From: Methanobacterium sp. | Lineage (GTDB): Archaea > Methanobacteriota > Methanobacteria > Methanobacteriales > Methanobacteriaceae | Direction: 5' to 3' | DNA length: 39,811 nt | NCBI GenBank assembly: GCA_003164415.1 | Contig: PLTK01000068.1 | Coordinates: 1-39,811, forward strand | Part shown: positions 1 to 7,389 of the stretch, in pieces | Layout: each line of letters starts with the position of its first letter | How positions within the stretch are numbered: the stretch's first letter is position 1 | Notes under the pieces: model-generated | Database searches by the model: none | What the model saw: only the letters and a program-made list of their open reading frames with translations | Told to the model about the DNA's origin: nothing | Position numbers and translations under genes: made by a program

Positions 1-681
1 ATATAGAAAGCATATTTTCAACAATCAAAAGAAAATTCAATGGCACAAACCACAGCAGAAGCACACAACTATCAAACAAAGAAACCAAACTCAAAAACAC
101 AATATACAACATCTACAGATCAACACAAATCAACTAAAAAAAGGGTTTCTACAAAGCCGAAACTTATAATAAAATCTAAAGGCGCCACAGGATTTACCAT
201 ATAAGCAGGGATAATTATGGGACTTCCTATTGTTACACAAAAAATGTATGGAGAAGGATTCACAAGATTTAAAGTCACTCCTTTCCTCAGAGATTTAGAT
301 TTCTTACCTCAACATCTAATGGTTCTGGTGATCCATTATCTGGTTACACCAGCACTTTCACAACCGTTTGAATGTATAAAAAAAAATTCATTCCTATTTT
401 TTTATTTTTTTTGGAATTTGTATCTGTAAAATAATTTGATAATCTTTTTTAATTAATCTTTGATGCTATCAAACCAAAAACCTTTATATACACATTCATA
501 ATATTATATCATTACTTCGATAATTATCGAATTATAGAATAATTGAAAGAAATAATTAATTAATTAAGAGGAATAAACTCCAGATCTTCACAAAAGTAAA
601 TTTAAATTATTTTTATCAAAAATTATTCGAAAGCAACCCACTTGATAAACCCTATAATGTTAAAAAAGGAGTAAAACTAAA
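1..681. other. Gene-poor AT-rich stretch at the window edge
   Basis: No convincing gene is seen here. A 54-codon open frame at 40-204 is Thr/Lys-rich, has no clear ribosome binding site and resembles nothing I recognise. After its stop, the same frame is open again at 217-429. A third frame at 273-371 reads like a short piece of an extracellular beta-rich protein (Ser/Thr/Gly-rich, ending in GYTSTFTTV). Together these could be the decayed end of a surface-protein gene that extends left of the window, but this is only a guess. The 3' part holds the promoter and leader of the 682-1467 gene. Confidence 0.4.
481..490 (+). promoter_or_regulatory. TATA box candidate upstream of the flavodoxin/ferredoxin gene
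   Basis: CCTTTATATA fits an archaeal TATA element. Transcription starting about 25 bases downstream would give a leader of roughly 170 bases before the ATG at 682. That is long for this genome, so a closer unrecognised promoter is possible. Confidence 0.35.
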
Positions 682-1467
682 ATGAAATCTACAATTTATT
701 ATTTTTCTGCAACAGGAAATTCACTAGAAATTGCCCGTCAAATATCTAAAGGACTGGATAACTGCACAATTAAGTCGATGACATCACAGTTACCAAAAAA
801 ACCTGTTGGAGGCCCTGATGAAGTTATTGGATTCGTATTTCCCGTTTACTATCTGGATATGCCATTATTTATGGAACAATTTGTTGAAAACCTTAATATC
901 CTCCCAGGAACCTATTGTTTTGCAATTACAAATTATGCAAGATACAAAGGTAATGCTTTAGGCAATCTTGAAGAAATCCTTCAAAATAAAAATATTCAAT
1001 TAAACTATGCAGATGATGTAAAAATGCCTGGAAACTATATTGTGAGCTACCCGCCTCCTAATCCAGATAAATTAAAAGAAGTATTAAAAAACAGTAGAAT
1101 TAAGGTCAATAACATTGCTAAATCAATTTCCAATAACGATGAAAAACCAGTAGAAAAGAGTCTATTATCTCGAATATTTACTAAACATCTGAAATTTATT
1201 ATATTTGGAAGTATCTCAAAATGGGATGAAAAATTCGTGTCAGATAATAAATGCACATGCTGCGGACAATGTGCGGAAGTATGTCCAGTAGAAAATATAG
1301 AAATTGTGAATTGCCATCCTATCTGGCAACATCATTGTGAAAGATGCCTTAGATGTATTCAATGGTGTCCTACAGAAGCTATCCAATATGGTAAAAAAAC
1401 AGTGGGAGTTAAAAGATATCATCATCCCAACGTTACAGTTGAAAATTTTATAGAAACTAAAGATTAA
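682..1467 (+). CDS. EFR1-type flavodoxin-ferredoxin fusion protein
   Basis: A 261-residue soluble electron-transfer protein. The N-terminal half is flavodoxin-like: strand IYYFSATGNS at residues 5-14 gives the FMN phosphate-binding loop, and FVFPVYYLDMP at 51-61 is typical of the second flavin loop. The C-terminus carries two [4Fe-4S] motifs, Cys191/194/197/201 with an extra Cys193, and Cys219/222/225/229, each closing in CP. Such fusions (EFR1 family) are common in anaerobes and are thought to pass electrons between FMN and low-potential iron-sulfur partners; the partner is unknown. The ATG at 682 follows AAAGGAG with good spacing. It stands alone and is followed by an oligo-T terminator and a convergent tRNA gene. 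Family assignment is fairly sure; the biological role is not. Confidence 0.85.
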   Translation: MKSTIYYFSATGNSLEIARQISKGLDNCTIKSMTSQLPKKPVGGPDEVIGFVFPVYYLDMPLFMEQFVENLNILPGTYCFAITNYARYKGNALGNLEEILQNKNIQLNYADDVKMPGNYIVSYPPPNPDKLKEVLKNSRIKVNNIAKSISNNDEKPVEKSLLSRIFTKHLKFIIFGSISKWDEKFVSDNKCTCCGQCAEVCPVENIEIVNCHPIWQHHCERCLRCIQWCPTEAIQYGKKTVGVKRYHHPNVTVENFIETKD

Positions 1468-1480
1468 TAAATAATTTAAA

Positions 1481-1488
1481 TTTTTTTT
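1481..1488 (+). terminator. Oligo-T terminator after the flavodoxin/ferredoxin gene
   Basis: A run of eight T lies 14 bases past the stop codon at 1467, the usual archaeal intrinsic terminator type. It precedes the 3' end of the convergent tRNA-Ser gene. Confidence 0.5.
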
Positions 1489-1499
1489 AAGACTTAAAA

Positions 1500-1585
1500 C
1501 GCCGGGACTGGGATTTGAACCCAGGAGGAGCTGATGCTCAACAGGATTTCGAATCCTGCGCCTTACCTGGCTAGACTATCCCGGC
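1500..1585 (-). tRNA. tRNA-Ser, anticodon CGA
   Basis: Read on the minus strand this folds as a class II tRNA of 86 bases including discriminator G. The acceptor stem is GCCGGGA/TCCCGGC. The anticodon stem CAGGA/TCCTG encloses loop TTCGAAA, giving anticodon CGA. The long variable arm has stem GAGC/GCTC, and the T arm is CTGGG-TTCAAAT-CCCAG. The long variable arm, anticodon and discriminator G identify serine. CCA is not encoded. No intron is seen. Confidence 0.95.
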
Positions 1586-1751
1586 AATTAAATAATTTAA
1601 TATAACTATTCTATTAAATCCTATTGGAATATAATTATTTGCTATTTATTTTACACAAACCCCATTTCAAAAGTTTTGTCGTTGGAAAAAATTCATCTAA
1701 TATTATGGACATATTTAATGTAGTCATGTAATGTGAGGGGGATGAATAAAA

Positions 1752-2069
1752 ATGGGTATTGATTTTAGTATGCAAAACATTAAAAAATGTCTTTGCATGA
1801 AATGTGCAGTCCAAATTGAAAGTCAATGTGTGAAAGATAAGCAGAAACTCATGCTGTTAATGAAAAATCAGGACCTTGATAGTCCAATGATGATGAGTCC
1901 CGATAGAGTACCTGGAGTTTATTGCTCTACTGGTAAAGCATTATGTAAAGATATTGATACAAGAAAAGTATGTAAATGTAATGAATGTTCAATTTGGAAG
2001 GAAAAAGAACTTGAAAAAAGCACCCCCGGCAGATATTTCTGTAAAAATGGAAAGGCACCTAAACATTAA
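1752..2069 (+). CDS. Small ten-cysteine protein, DUF2769-like
   Basis: A 105-residue soluble protein with ten cysteines in two similar blocks: C13-x-C15-x2-C18-x7-C26 then C58-x6-C65, and C74-x-C76-x2-C79-x17-C97. The clustering suggests metal or iron-sulfur binding. From memory it matches the methanogen family DUF2769, whose function is unknown. The same Cys pattern forms the N-terminus of the glutamate-synthase-like protein at 17096-18598, so this may be a stand-alone version of that module. The ATG at 1752 lies 10 bases after GTGAGGGGGATG, which holds a plausible ribosome binding site; the nearer ATG at 1742 opens only a six-codon frame. It has no operon partners: a tRNA lies upstream and a convergent pseudogene downstream. 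Confidence 0.75.
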   Translation: MGIDFSMQNIKKCLCMKCAVQIESQCVKDKQKLMLLMKNQDLDSPMMMSPDRVPGVYCSTGKALCKDIDTRKVCKCNECSIWKEKELEKSTPGRYFCKNGKAPKH

Positions 2070-2085
2070 CTTTTAATGTAGGATA

Positions 2086-2752
2086 CTACTCAATTTCAAC
2101 CAATATTTCATTTCTTCTTAAAAATCCTGGACGGCTGGATTATTGTATTGTGCAACTATTAAGTTAGATTGAGATTCAAGGTTTTTTTTACAAGCAGTTT
2201 TCTCATTTCTTCCATTTTTTCATACACAAGTATATTTTTAACTCTCCCAGAAAATCTTAACACTGCTGTTTTCTGATTTTTTACTTCTTTAAACTTTATT
2301 CTGTATCATCTGGCTCTGGAAGAGTTTCTAATGTATATTTAGATGGCATGGTAAATGATATTCTATGCATCTTCTCCACATATGTTTCATCTGAAACTGG
2401 AGTATTCATACTAATTTTTTCAGAATCTTTGAATGATTCTGGTGTTACAGGCGATGCCATTGGAATTTTCTCTGGCCCTTTTATCTTTTCTTCAGAGACT
2501 GGTGTGGTCATGGGTATACTTTTTCTATTTTGTTACCTCCGAAATATAATTGGCAAGTATCCTAAACCAATTGTTACAGCATTTTTGTAATCTGATCCCA
2601 CATCTACTTGTGCTAATATATAATCGGGATATCTCCTAATTTCGAAGTGATCATCCTTTTCTTCTAATGTATATACTGGGCTTTCTATCATGATTAACAC
2701 ATCTAATAATAGTATGGTTATAACAAAATATAAATATTTGGTAAATCGACAT
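2086..2752 (-). pseudogene. SOUL heme-binding protein, frameshifted remnant
   Basis: Three-frame reading of the minus strand reconstructs a whole SOUL-family protein of about 215 residues. In order it gives: a start MSI and a hydrophobic anchor KYLYFVITILLLDVLIM; ESPVYTLEEKDDHFEIRRYP; FGGNKIEK in another frame; then IPMTTPVSEEK; FTMPSKYTLETLPEPDD, the family hallmark; FKEVKNQKTAVLRFSGRVKN in a second frame; VAQYNNPA in a third; and the ending GFLRRNEILVEIE. At least six indels are needed, several in T or A runs, so no full product can be made. The 71-codon open frame at 2296-2511 is only the middle segment. SOUL proteins bind heme, and methanogen members are often membrane-anchored. The gene is clearly dead unless the sequence is wrong. 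Confidence 0.85.
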
Positions 2753-2912
2753 AAAAGTGGATTAGTTCATCTTAAACTAAAAAATGTGCTTATTTAATGT
2801 TTGTGGTTTAATTTTTGATCATAATATTTTTATACTTTACTCTGAAAGTTTTATCTAGAGTCTGAAAGGAGGCGGTTATTTCACAAATAATACCTTTCTT
2901 ATCTCTATTTTA

Positions 2913-2948
2913 CGAGGGATTTGAGGTTTAACCTCAAACATATCCCCG
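2913..2948. repeat. Strong inverted repeat, hairpin or operator
   Basis: TTTGAGGTT (2920-2928) and AACCTCAAA (2930-2938) are perfect 9-base arms around a single T. They are enclosed by CGAGGGAT and ATCCCCG, which pair except for one bulge and a few unpaired bases. It is the most GC-rich patch of the spacer. It could be a dimeric repressor site or a structured RNA; as an RNA the one-base loop would need to open. Confidence 0.45.
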
Positions 2949-3205
2949 TAATAAATTTATTTTAATAATAATTTTTATAATTTAACCATTCCCAGATATA
3001 AACCAGGATAATATTAAAAATAAAACATTATATCTACCTTTTTTGAATTAATTCTGATTAATTTTGAATTAACAATCCTGAAACTGTTTGAATGGTTTTT
3101 TTTTTAATCCTAAAAATAAATAGTGTTATGATAAAATTTATTTAAATTCTAAGATCCGGGATTTTAATCCAAAATAAGTTCATAGTCAATGAAAATATGG
3201 GTTGA

Positions 3206-3221
3206 TAACCAAAATTGGTTA
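3206..3221. repeat. Palindrome TAACCAA-AA-TTGGTTA
   Basis: Seven-base perfect arms separated by AA. It lies upstream of the coiled-coil frame that opens at 3306 and may be an operator for that gene, though chance is possible in AT-rich DNA. Confidence 0.25.
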
Positions 3222-3392
3222 ACGTTAATAAATTTTTAGATGATTTTATGTTTAATTTTGTTAATCTTAATGTTTAAATACAATTCATGCAAAATCATTG
3301 AATAGGAATTATATGATCCATCTGGGGATGATGCTATTTTAGACCAAGAACGGGATGAAATTATAAATAAACTTGAAAGTGACTTAAAGACA

Positions 3393-3743
3393 TTGGAAAC
3401 CAAAAATCTCGAGTTAAAATATGCTAACAGAAATTTGATTTCAACACTTTCAGAACAGAAAAATATGTTGAAGACACTTAAAACTAAAATTAGCAAATTA
3501 GAGTCCTCAAAAGTCGAAGCTTATTCATATCAAGAGCTTGATAACGAGCATAAAAAACTAATTAAAGATTATAAAAAGCTACAAACACAATATAAAATAT
3601 CACAAGAAGAAATATCACATTTAAAAGAATTAATTCCAGAGGAAAAACCTTCTAATGGTTTATTTGGAAGGTTTATGAAAAGGAAACCCTCAGATGATGG
3701 AGAAAAGAATCTGGATGATCCTGTCTCCGAATCAAAAAAATGA
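3393..3743 (+). CDS. Coiled-coil protein with a lost or displaced start
   Basis: The frame encodes a charged, heptad-rich protein. From about the first residue to residue 80 it is a near-continuous coiled coil rich in Lys, Glu and Leu; it ends in a basic GLFGRFMKRK segment and an acidic tail. The first usable start codon is TTG at 3393, but coding-like sequence in the same frame begins at 3306 and runs through DPSGDDAILDQERDEIINK with no ATG, GTG or TTG. An ATG at 3313, preceded by AGGA, is one base out of frame. A one-base deletion just after that ATG would explain this. So the gene is either 5'-disrupted or starts unusually. No family is recognised and no signal or membrane segment is present. 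A scaffold-like role is conceivable but unsupported. Confidence 0.5.
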   Translation: METKNLELKYANRNLISTLSEQKNMLKTLKTKISKLESSKVEAYSYQELDNEHKKLIKDYKKLQTQYKISQEEISHLKELIPEEKPSNGLFGRFMKRKPSDDGEKNLDDPVSESKK

Positions 3744-3808
3744 TATAGATATTCATAGTTTGAATTGATTAATTACATGCTTAATACGGGGTTTTGTAAA
3801 GATTAAAT

Positions 3809-3817
3809 AATATAAAA
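3809..3817 (+). promoter_or_regulatory. TATA box of the radical SAM gene
   Basis: AATATAAAA lies about 35 bases before the ATG at 3849, giving a short leader of roughly 10-15 bases if transcription starts 25 bases downstream. Confidence 0.45.
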
Positions 3818-3848
3818 ACTCCTTTATAAAAATTTATGGTGTTTTAAA

Positions 3849-4988
3849 ATGGTTTTTCACGTAATGATAATACCAACACTTGGTTGTCCCTCAAACTGTG
3901 CTTACTGCTGGAGTTCTGAGGAAGATTCAGAGTTAATGACTATTGAAACTATTGAAGAAGTTGTTAAATGGCTTGAAAACTTTCGTGACGATACAGTAAC
4001 AGTAACATTCCATGGAGGGGAACCCCTACTTGCAGGGTTTGATTTTTATCAAAAAGCACTTCCCATACTAAATAATGGTTTAAAACATCTTAAACCTGCA
4101 TTTGCACTCCAAAGTAACCTTTGGAATCTTACAGATGAAATGGCCGAACTGTTCAGCGAATACAACATTCCAATAGGTTCAAGTATTGATGGTCCTGAAG
4201 AACTTAACGATTACCAGAGGGGTAAGGATTACTATAAAAAGACCATGAGAGGATATGAAATAGCCAAGGCCCACAATTTGAAGGTGAGTTTCATATGCAC
4301 ATTCACATCCCATTCAATAAACTATAAGGAAGATATAGTTAACTATTTCCTGGAAAATGGATTAACACTTAAATTACATCCTTCACTCCCATCTATGCGT
4401 GATGAAAATCCTGAAAAGTGGGCACTTTCACCAGAAGCATATGGTGAATTATTAGTCTATCTATTAGACGAATATTTAGAGCATATGGATGAAATTGAAA
4501 TTATGAATATCGATAATCTGGCAAAAAGTGTGTTCCGTAGGAGAGGAACTGTATGCACATTTGTAGACTGTATGGGAGATACATTTGCTGTTGGCCCCGA
4601 TGGGAGTATCTATCCTTGTTACCGTTTTGTTGGAATGCCAGAATATGTGATGGGAAATGTCTATGATAATCCCAGTATGGAGGATCTGGCACAATCAGCA
4701 CCATGGAAACTTCTCCAAGAATTCAAGGAATATGTGGATACCAATTGTAAAAAATGTACATATATCAAATTCTGTAGAGGAGGATGTCCATATAATGCAT
4801 TGGCAATAACAGATGCCAAAGTAGAAGGTGTAGACCCTCATTGTGAAGCCTATAAACGTATATTCAAAGAGATAACTGACAGGGCAACCCGGGAAATGTT
4901 GTCTGGTTCGGGAATGATGCCAACCGATCCCAAACTAGGGAAAAAGGGTAAAAATAATATTATGTCCATAATGTTAAAGGGCTCATAA
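3849..4988 (+). CDS. Radical SAM/SPASM enzyme, probable peptide modifier
   Basis: A 379-residue cytosolic enzyme. The radical SAM cluster motif is C13-x3-C17-x2-C20 (GCPSNCAYCW), followed by the SAM-binding FHGGEPLL motif near residue 57. The C-terminal SPASM region has CTFVDCMGDTF, GPDGSIYPCYRFVG, CKKCTYIKFCRGGCPY and a final HC, enough ligands for two auxiliary [4Fe-4S] clusters. SPASM enzymes typically modify ribosomal peptides or protein side chains. From memory it fits the Mhun_1560-type family (TIGR04083), described as putative peptide modifiers of methanogens. A 56-residue Cys-rich peptide gene starts 158 bases downstream on the same strand, a likely substrate. Anaerobic sulfatase maturases are the main alternative, but no sulfatase is nearby. 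Enzyme class is sure; substrate is inferred. Confidence 0.85.
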   Translation: MVFHVMIIPTLGCPSNCAYCWSSEEDSELMTIETIEEVVKWLENFRDDTVTVTFHGGEPLLAGFDFYQKALPILNNGLKHLKPAFALQSNLWNLTDEMAELFSEYNIPIGSSIDGPEELNDYQRGKDYYKKTMRGYEIAKAHNLKVSFICTFTSHSINYKEDIVNYFLENGLTLKLHPSLPSMRDENPEKWALSPEAYGELLVYLLDEYLEHMDEIEIMNIDNLAKSVFRRRGTVCTFVDCMGDTFAVGPDGSIYPCYRFVGMPEYVMGNVYDNPSMEDLAQSAPWKLLQEFKEYVDTNCKKCTYIKFCRGGCPYNALAITDAKVEGVDPHCEAYKRIFKEITDRATREMLSGSGMMPTDPKLGKKGKNNIMSIMLKGS

Positions 4989-5146
4989 ATTCTAAATCCT
5001 TAAAATTCATATTAATTTACATTAAAATAATTTCAAATTGAAAAATAATATATACAAATTATCTTTTTAATAAATTTTTTTTTAAATTGGATGAATACAT
5101 TTTTTTCCCTGAAATATCATAATATATAATCTGGAGGAGTAAAAAC

Positions 5147-5317
5147 ATGAATCTTGGTAAACTAGATGAAAAATGTCCTAAATGTGGATGTAAAGATAAA
5201 ACACTTAAGAGAGATATTGAATCTGAAAACTATGCACATGCAAAAACAGGTGCACTTTTATGCAGCGAATGCGGATATGTATTCAAAAAGCGTGAAGATA
5301 AAGAAAATAAAGAATAG
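5147..5317 (+). CDS. Cys-rich small peptide, candidate radical SAM substrate
   Basis: A 56-residue product starting at ATG 5147 behind a strong GGAGG at 5133-5137. It reads MNLGKLDEKCPKCGCKD, then a polar stretch, then ALLCSECGYVFKKRE and a charged tail. Cysteines are at residues 10, 13, 15, 39 and 42. It follows the radical SAM/SPASM gene and resembles the small Cys-rich peptides (TIGR04165, from memory) reported next to such enzymes in methanogens. The CxxC-x25-CxxC spacing would equally suit a plain zinc ribbon, in which case no modification is needed. TATA-like sequences at about 5047 and 5118 suggest it can be transcribed on its own, at higher level than the enzyme. Coding is well supported; the precursor role is inference. 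Confidence 0.75.
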   Translation: MNLGKLDEKCPKCGCKDKTLKRDIESENYAHAKTGALLCSECGYVFKKREDKENKE

Positions 5318-5407
5318 GAATAATTTTTATTTACAACAAATTTTTCATTTTATATATATTTTTATTTGACGTTAAAAAATTTAAAAAATGAAGATGTTGC
5401 TATTCAC

Positions 5408-6061
5408 CTAACTTTTAGAATCTAATTGTACATGTTTACATATACTTGTCAATTTATTTAGTGAATCCATGTGGTTACAACCCCATCCTAAAACATCAAA
5501 ACTCCAACCTATATACTTACATCCATAATCTATCCATAACCAGAATTGCCACCATTTAGGATGTGGTTTTTGAGGTTCTTGTGGGAAATTAGACAGATCA
5601 ATATCATAAATTTCATCCATATACGTTCCAGAACGACTAAAAGTTACATTACCAGGCATAGGTTCCTGTGATGGTGAAACATCATTAACACCGTACACAT
5701 TACCATCTAAGTTAATGGCATTTGTAGTATTGGTAATATTAGTTGTATTGGAAATATCCGTGGTATTTACAGTGTTGTTATTTAGATCCGTGGTATTATT
5801 CACTACCATAGTATTGTTCAACCTTGATATGTTAGTAAAATTGATTATATTATTTAAAATAGTGCCCATATTTAAATTTGTTGTATTATTAACGACCGTA
5901 GTGTTATTTACGGCTGTTGTATTGTTTAGAGCTGTAGTATTATTTGTTAGAGATTCATTATTTTTTGAAGCATTGATAGTGTTGTTGGTTTTGTTTATAA
6001 CAACTGCTGATAATGAAGTTAAACTTCTACTATTTTGTTGAGGTAAACTACTCCGATACAT
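5408..6061 (-). CDS. Asn/Thr-rich cell-surface-like protein with Trp-rich C-terminus
   Basis: A 217-residue protein. Residues 24-120 are almost entirely Asn/Thr/Val/Ile, including tandem hexapeptides of the form AVNNTT, VVNNTT and similar, giving more than twenty N-x-T/S sequons. The C-terminal third is different: a FPQEPQKPHPKWWQFWLWID segment, then GCKYIGWSFDVLGWGCNHMD with two Gly-Cys pairs. Such linkers are typical of glycosylated surface proteins of Methanobacterium. No clear signal peptide is seen at its own start. The ATG overlaps the stop of the upstream gene as TAATG, so it is probably translated by coupling and made together with that protein. I do not recognise a family. It may once have been exported through its partner, but this is not shown. 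Confidence 0.6.
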   Translation of the reverse strand: MYRSSLPQQNSRSLTSLSAVVINKTNNTINASKNNESLTNNTTALNNTTAVNNTTVVNNTTNLNMGTILNNIINFTNISRLNNTMVVNNTTDLNNNTVNTTDISNTTNITNTTNAINLDGNVYGVNDVSPSQEPMPGNVTFSRSGTYMDEIYDIDLSNFPQEPQKPHPKWWQFWLWIDYGCKYIGWSFDVLGWGCNHMDSLNKLTSICKHVQLDSKS

Positions 6062-6873
6062 TAATTCTGCGTCATAATAGTCATACGACTATCAATTTTT
6101 GACGGTTCTACATTTATATCAGAGCTAGATGTCGCTATTATCCCGGTACAATTACCTATTGCAATCGTTGTAGCTACTACGATCGAAGTAACAGCTATAC
6201 ATACAATTAAAACATGAGACAATGTCACAGCACTAGTTGCAGTCACTACTCCCGCTACTGTTGTACAAATACCTGATGCTGCACCTAAAACGACTGCTGC
6301 CATGGTATAAGTAGCTTGTAAACTGGTACTCAACGAGTTAGGTATTAGTATTCTTGATTTAGCAAAAGATGCAGAGTTATAAGCTTTATTCAGTTCGCTG
6401 GTAGTCATGTACCGATAGTCCAGATCACTAACTGTCGGGTTACCGCTAAAATAACCTGATTTATTCTCATAATTCGCTTTGCTCTGCTGAAGGTTATAAT
6501 CATCTGTGGAAATGAAGTTTTTTACAAAAATCTGTAAATCATCCCTATAATCCACAAAATTGGTAATAGGAGAGGGGTGCTTGTTTTTATAGTCATCCCA
6601 TTTTGGACAATTCATTGTATATACTTCATAATTTGAACTAGTTGTATTAGTTACATTCACTAAATTTAAGGAGGCATTATTGCCCAAATTTGTTGTTGTA
6701 TTGCCAAGGATAGTAATGTTATTATCTACCACCCCAGAACTATTTGAAGACACTCCACTCGCATAAAAACCGCCGAAACTACTTTGTAATAGTAAAAAAT
6801 CATCAATACACCAATAACAGGACTTAAATTCATTTGTATCACCTCTCATTAACATTATAGTTCTCAATTCCAC
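6061..6873 (-). CDS. Surface or membrane protein with broken signal peptide
   Basis: The open frame gives 270 residues: an odd N-terminus, an Asn/Thr-rich stretch near residues 50-85, a polar domain with SDLDYRYMTTSELNKAY, and two hydrophobic segments at about 180-245. The start is doubtful. The best ribosome binding site (GAGAGGTGAT) serves an ATG at 6833 in a different frame, which encodes MNLSPVIGVLMIF; after a one-base shift at the A6 tract 6794-6799 it joins LLLQSSFGGFYASGV of the long frame, forming a perfect signal peptide. So the gene is either frameshifted, slips at the tract, or the sequence has an error. A complete product would be an exported protein held by C-terminal helices. 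It is coupled to the next gene by TAATG. No family is recognised. Confidence 0.55.
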   Translation of the reverse strand: MELRTIMLMRGDTNEFKSCYWCIDDFLLLQSSFGGFYASGVSSNSSGVVDNNITILGNTTTNLGNNASLNLVNVTNTTSSNYEVYTMNCPKWDDYKNKHPSPITNFVDYRDDLQIFVKNFISTDDYNLQQSKANYENKSGYFSGNPTVSDLDYRYMTTSELNKAYNSASFAKSRILIPNSLSTSLQATYTMAAVVLGAASGICTTVAGVVTATSAVTLSHVLIVCIAVTSIVVATTIAIGNCTGIIATSSSDINVEPSKIDSRMTIMTQN

Positions 6874-6894
6874 TCGTTAGCCAAAGTAATTCTT

Positions 6895-6951
6895 ATTAAG
6901 TGAAGTTCTAATTTCCAACGATATCGTGATTAAGTGAAATTTTACACTTAA
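6895..6951. repeat. Three TTAAGTG elements upstream of the surface-protein pair
   Basis: ATTAAGTGAA occurs directly at 6895-6904 and 6929-6938. A reverse copy CACTTAA at 6945-6951 makes a 7-base inverted repeat with 6930-6936. All three lie 20-80 bases upstream of the minus-strand gene ending at 6061, in the promoter position, so they may be operator sites. Confidence 0.35.
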
Positions 6952-7351
6952 CCTTTTTAGATTAAAAGTTAGAGTATTTAAATTTTTGTAAAGTGTTTTA
7001 AATTTATTATCGCCAAAGAAATAAAAAAATTTCCTACAATGAACTGACAAAAAAAATCTTTCTTTTTTTACTATTAGGTAAATTATTACAAAATTAGGAT
7101 TACAGCTTGCCCATAATATTTTTTAATTAAAACCATTTCTCCATATCAAAAATTAAGAATCACGAATATACACTAATAAACCTTGAAATTAAATGCAATA
7201 ACTCTTTTTCCGACGATTTTATAGGAATATTAATATTTTAATCAAAAAAGAGTAGATAATGTAAATAAGAACTCTTTAAGAATCAAATTAAGTCCCACCA
7301 TATTGTTTCTTTTATTCTGAATCTAATTTATTATATTCAGATTTTAAGAAT
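6952..7351. other. Divergent gene-free spacer
   Basis: About 400 bases between the minus-strand surface-protein genes and the plus-strand DUF4013 gene. It is AT-rich, with no open frame of coding character and no strong structure. It ends at the DUF4013 TATA box. Confidence 0.4.
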
Positions 7352-7360
7352 CTTTATATT
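7352..7360 (+). promoter_or_regulatory. TATA box of the DUF4013 gene
   Basis: CTTTATATT lies 30-38 bases before the ATG at 7390, leaving just enough room for a start about 25 bases downstream and the AGGTGA ribosome binding site at 7379-7384. Confidence 0.45.
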
Positions 7361-7389
7361 AAGTTATAATCAACATTAAGGTGAAAAAA

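Larger units (their letters stand above)
2753..3305. other. Gene-free spacer with two palindromes
   Basis: No open frame here looks coding on either strand. The stretch is AT-rich apart from GAAAGGAGGCGG near 2866 and the hairpin at 2913-2948. A second palindrome at 3206-3221 lies about 100 bases before the coiled-coil reading frame. A minus-strand TATA-like AGTATAAAAATATT around 2830 could once have served the SOUL gene. Confidence 0.4.

Noticed and set aside
40..204. 54-codon open frame, Thr/Lys-rich
   Set aside because: No ribosome binding site, no similarity that I recognise, and composition expected of A-rich DNA. Possibly a remnant of a gene to the left.
217..429. 70-codon open frame near the left edge
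   Set aside because: The C-terminal part is translated poly-A/T (KKNSFLFFYFFWNLYL), with no binding site; another frame over the same bases looks more protein-like.
2296..2511. 71-residue Pro/Glu/Lys protein with three similar repeats
   Set aside because: It is the middle piece of the SOUL pseudogene; the apparent repeats are the family's own PMTTPVS-type motifs.
5715..6041. 108-residue hydrophobic Val/Leu/Phe-rich plus-strand frame
   Set aside because: It is the antisense of the Asn/Thr-rich repeats (AAC/ACT codons read backwards), not a membrane protein.
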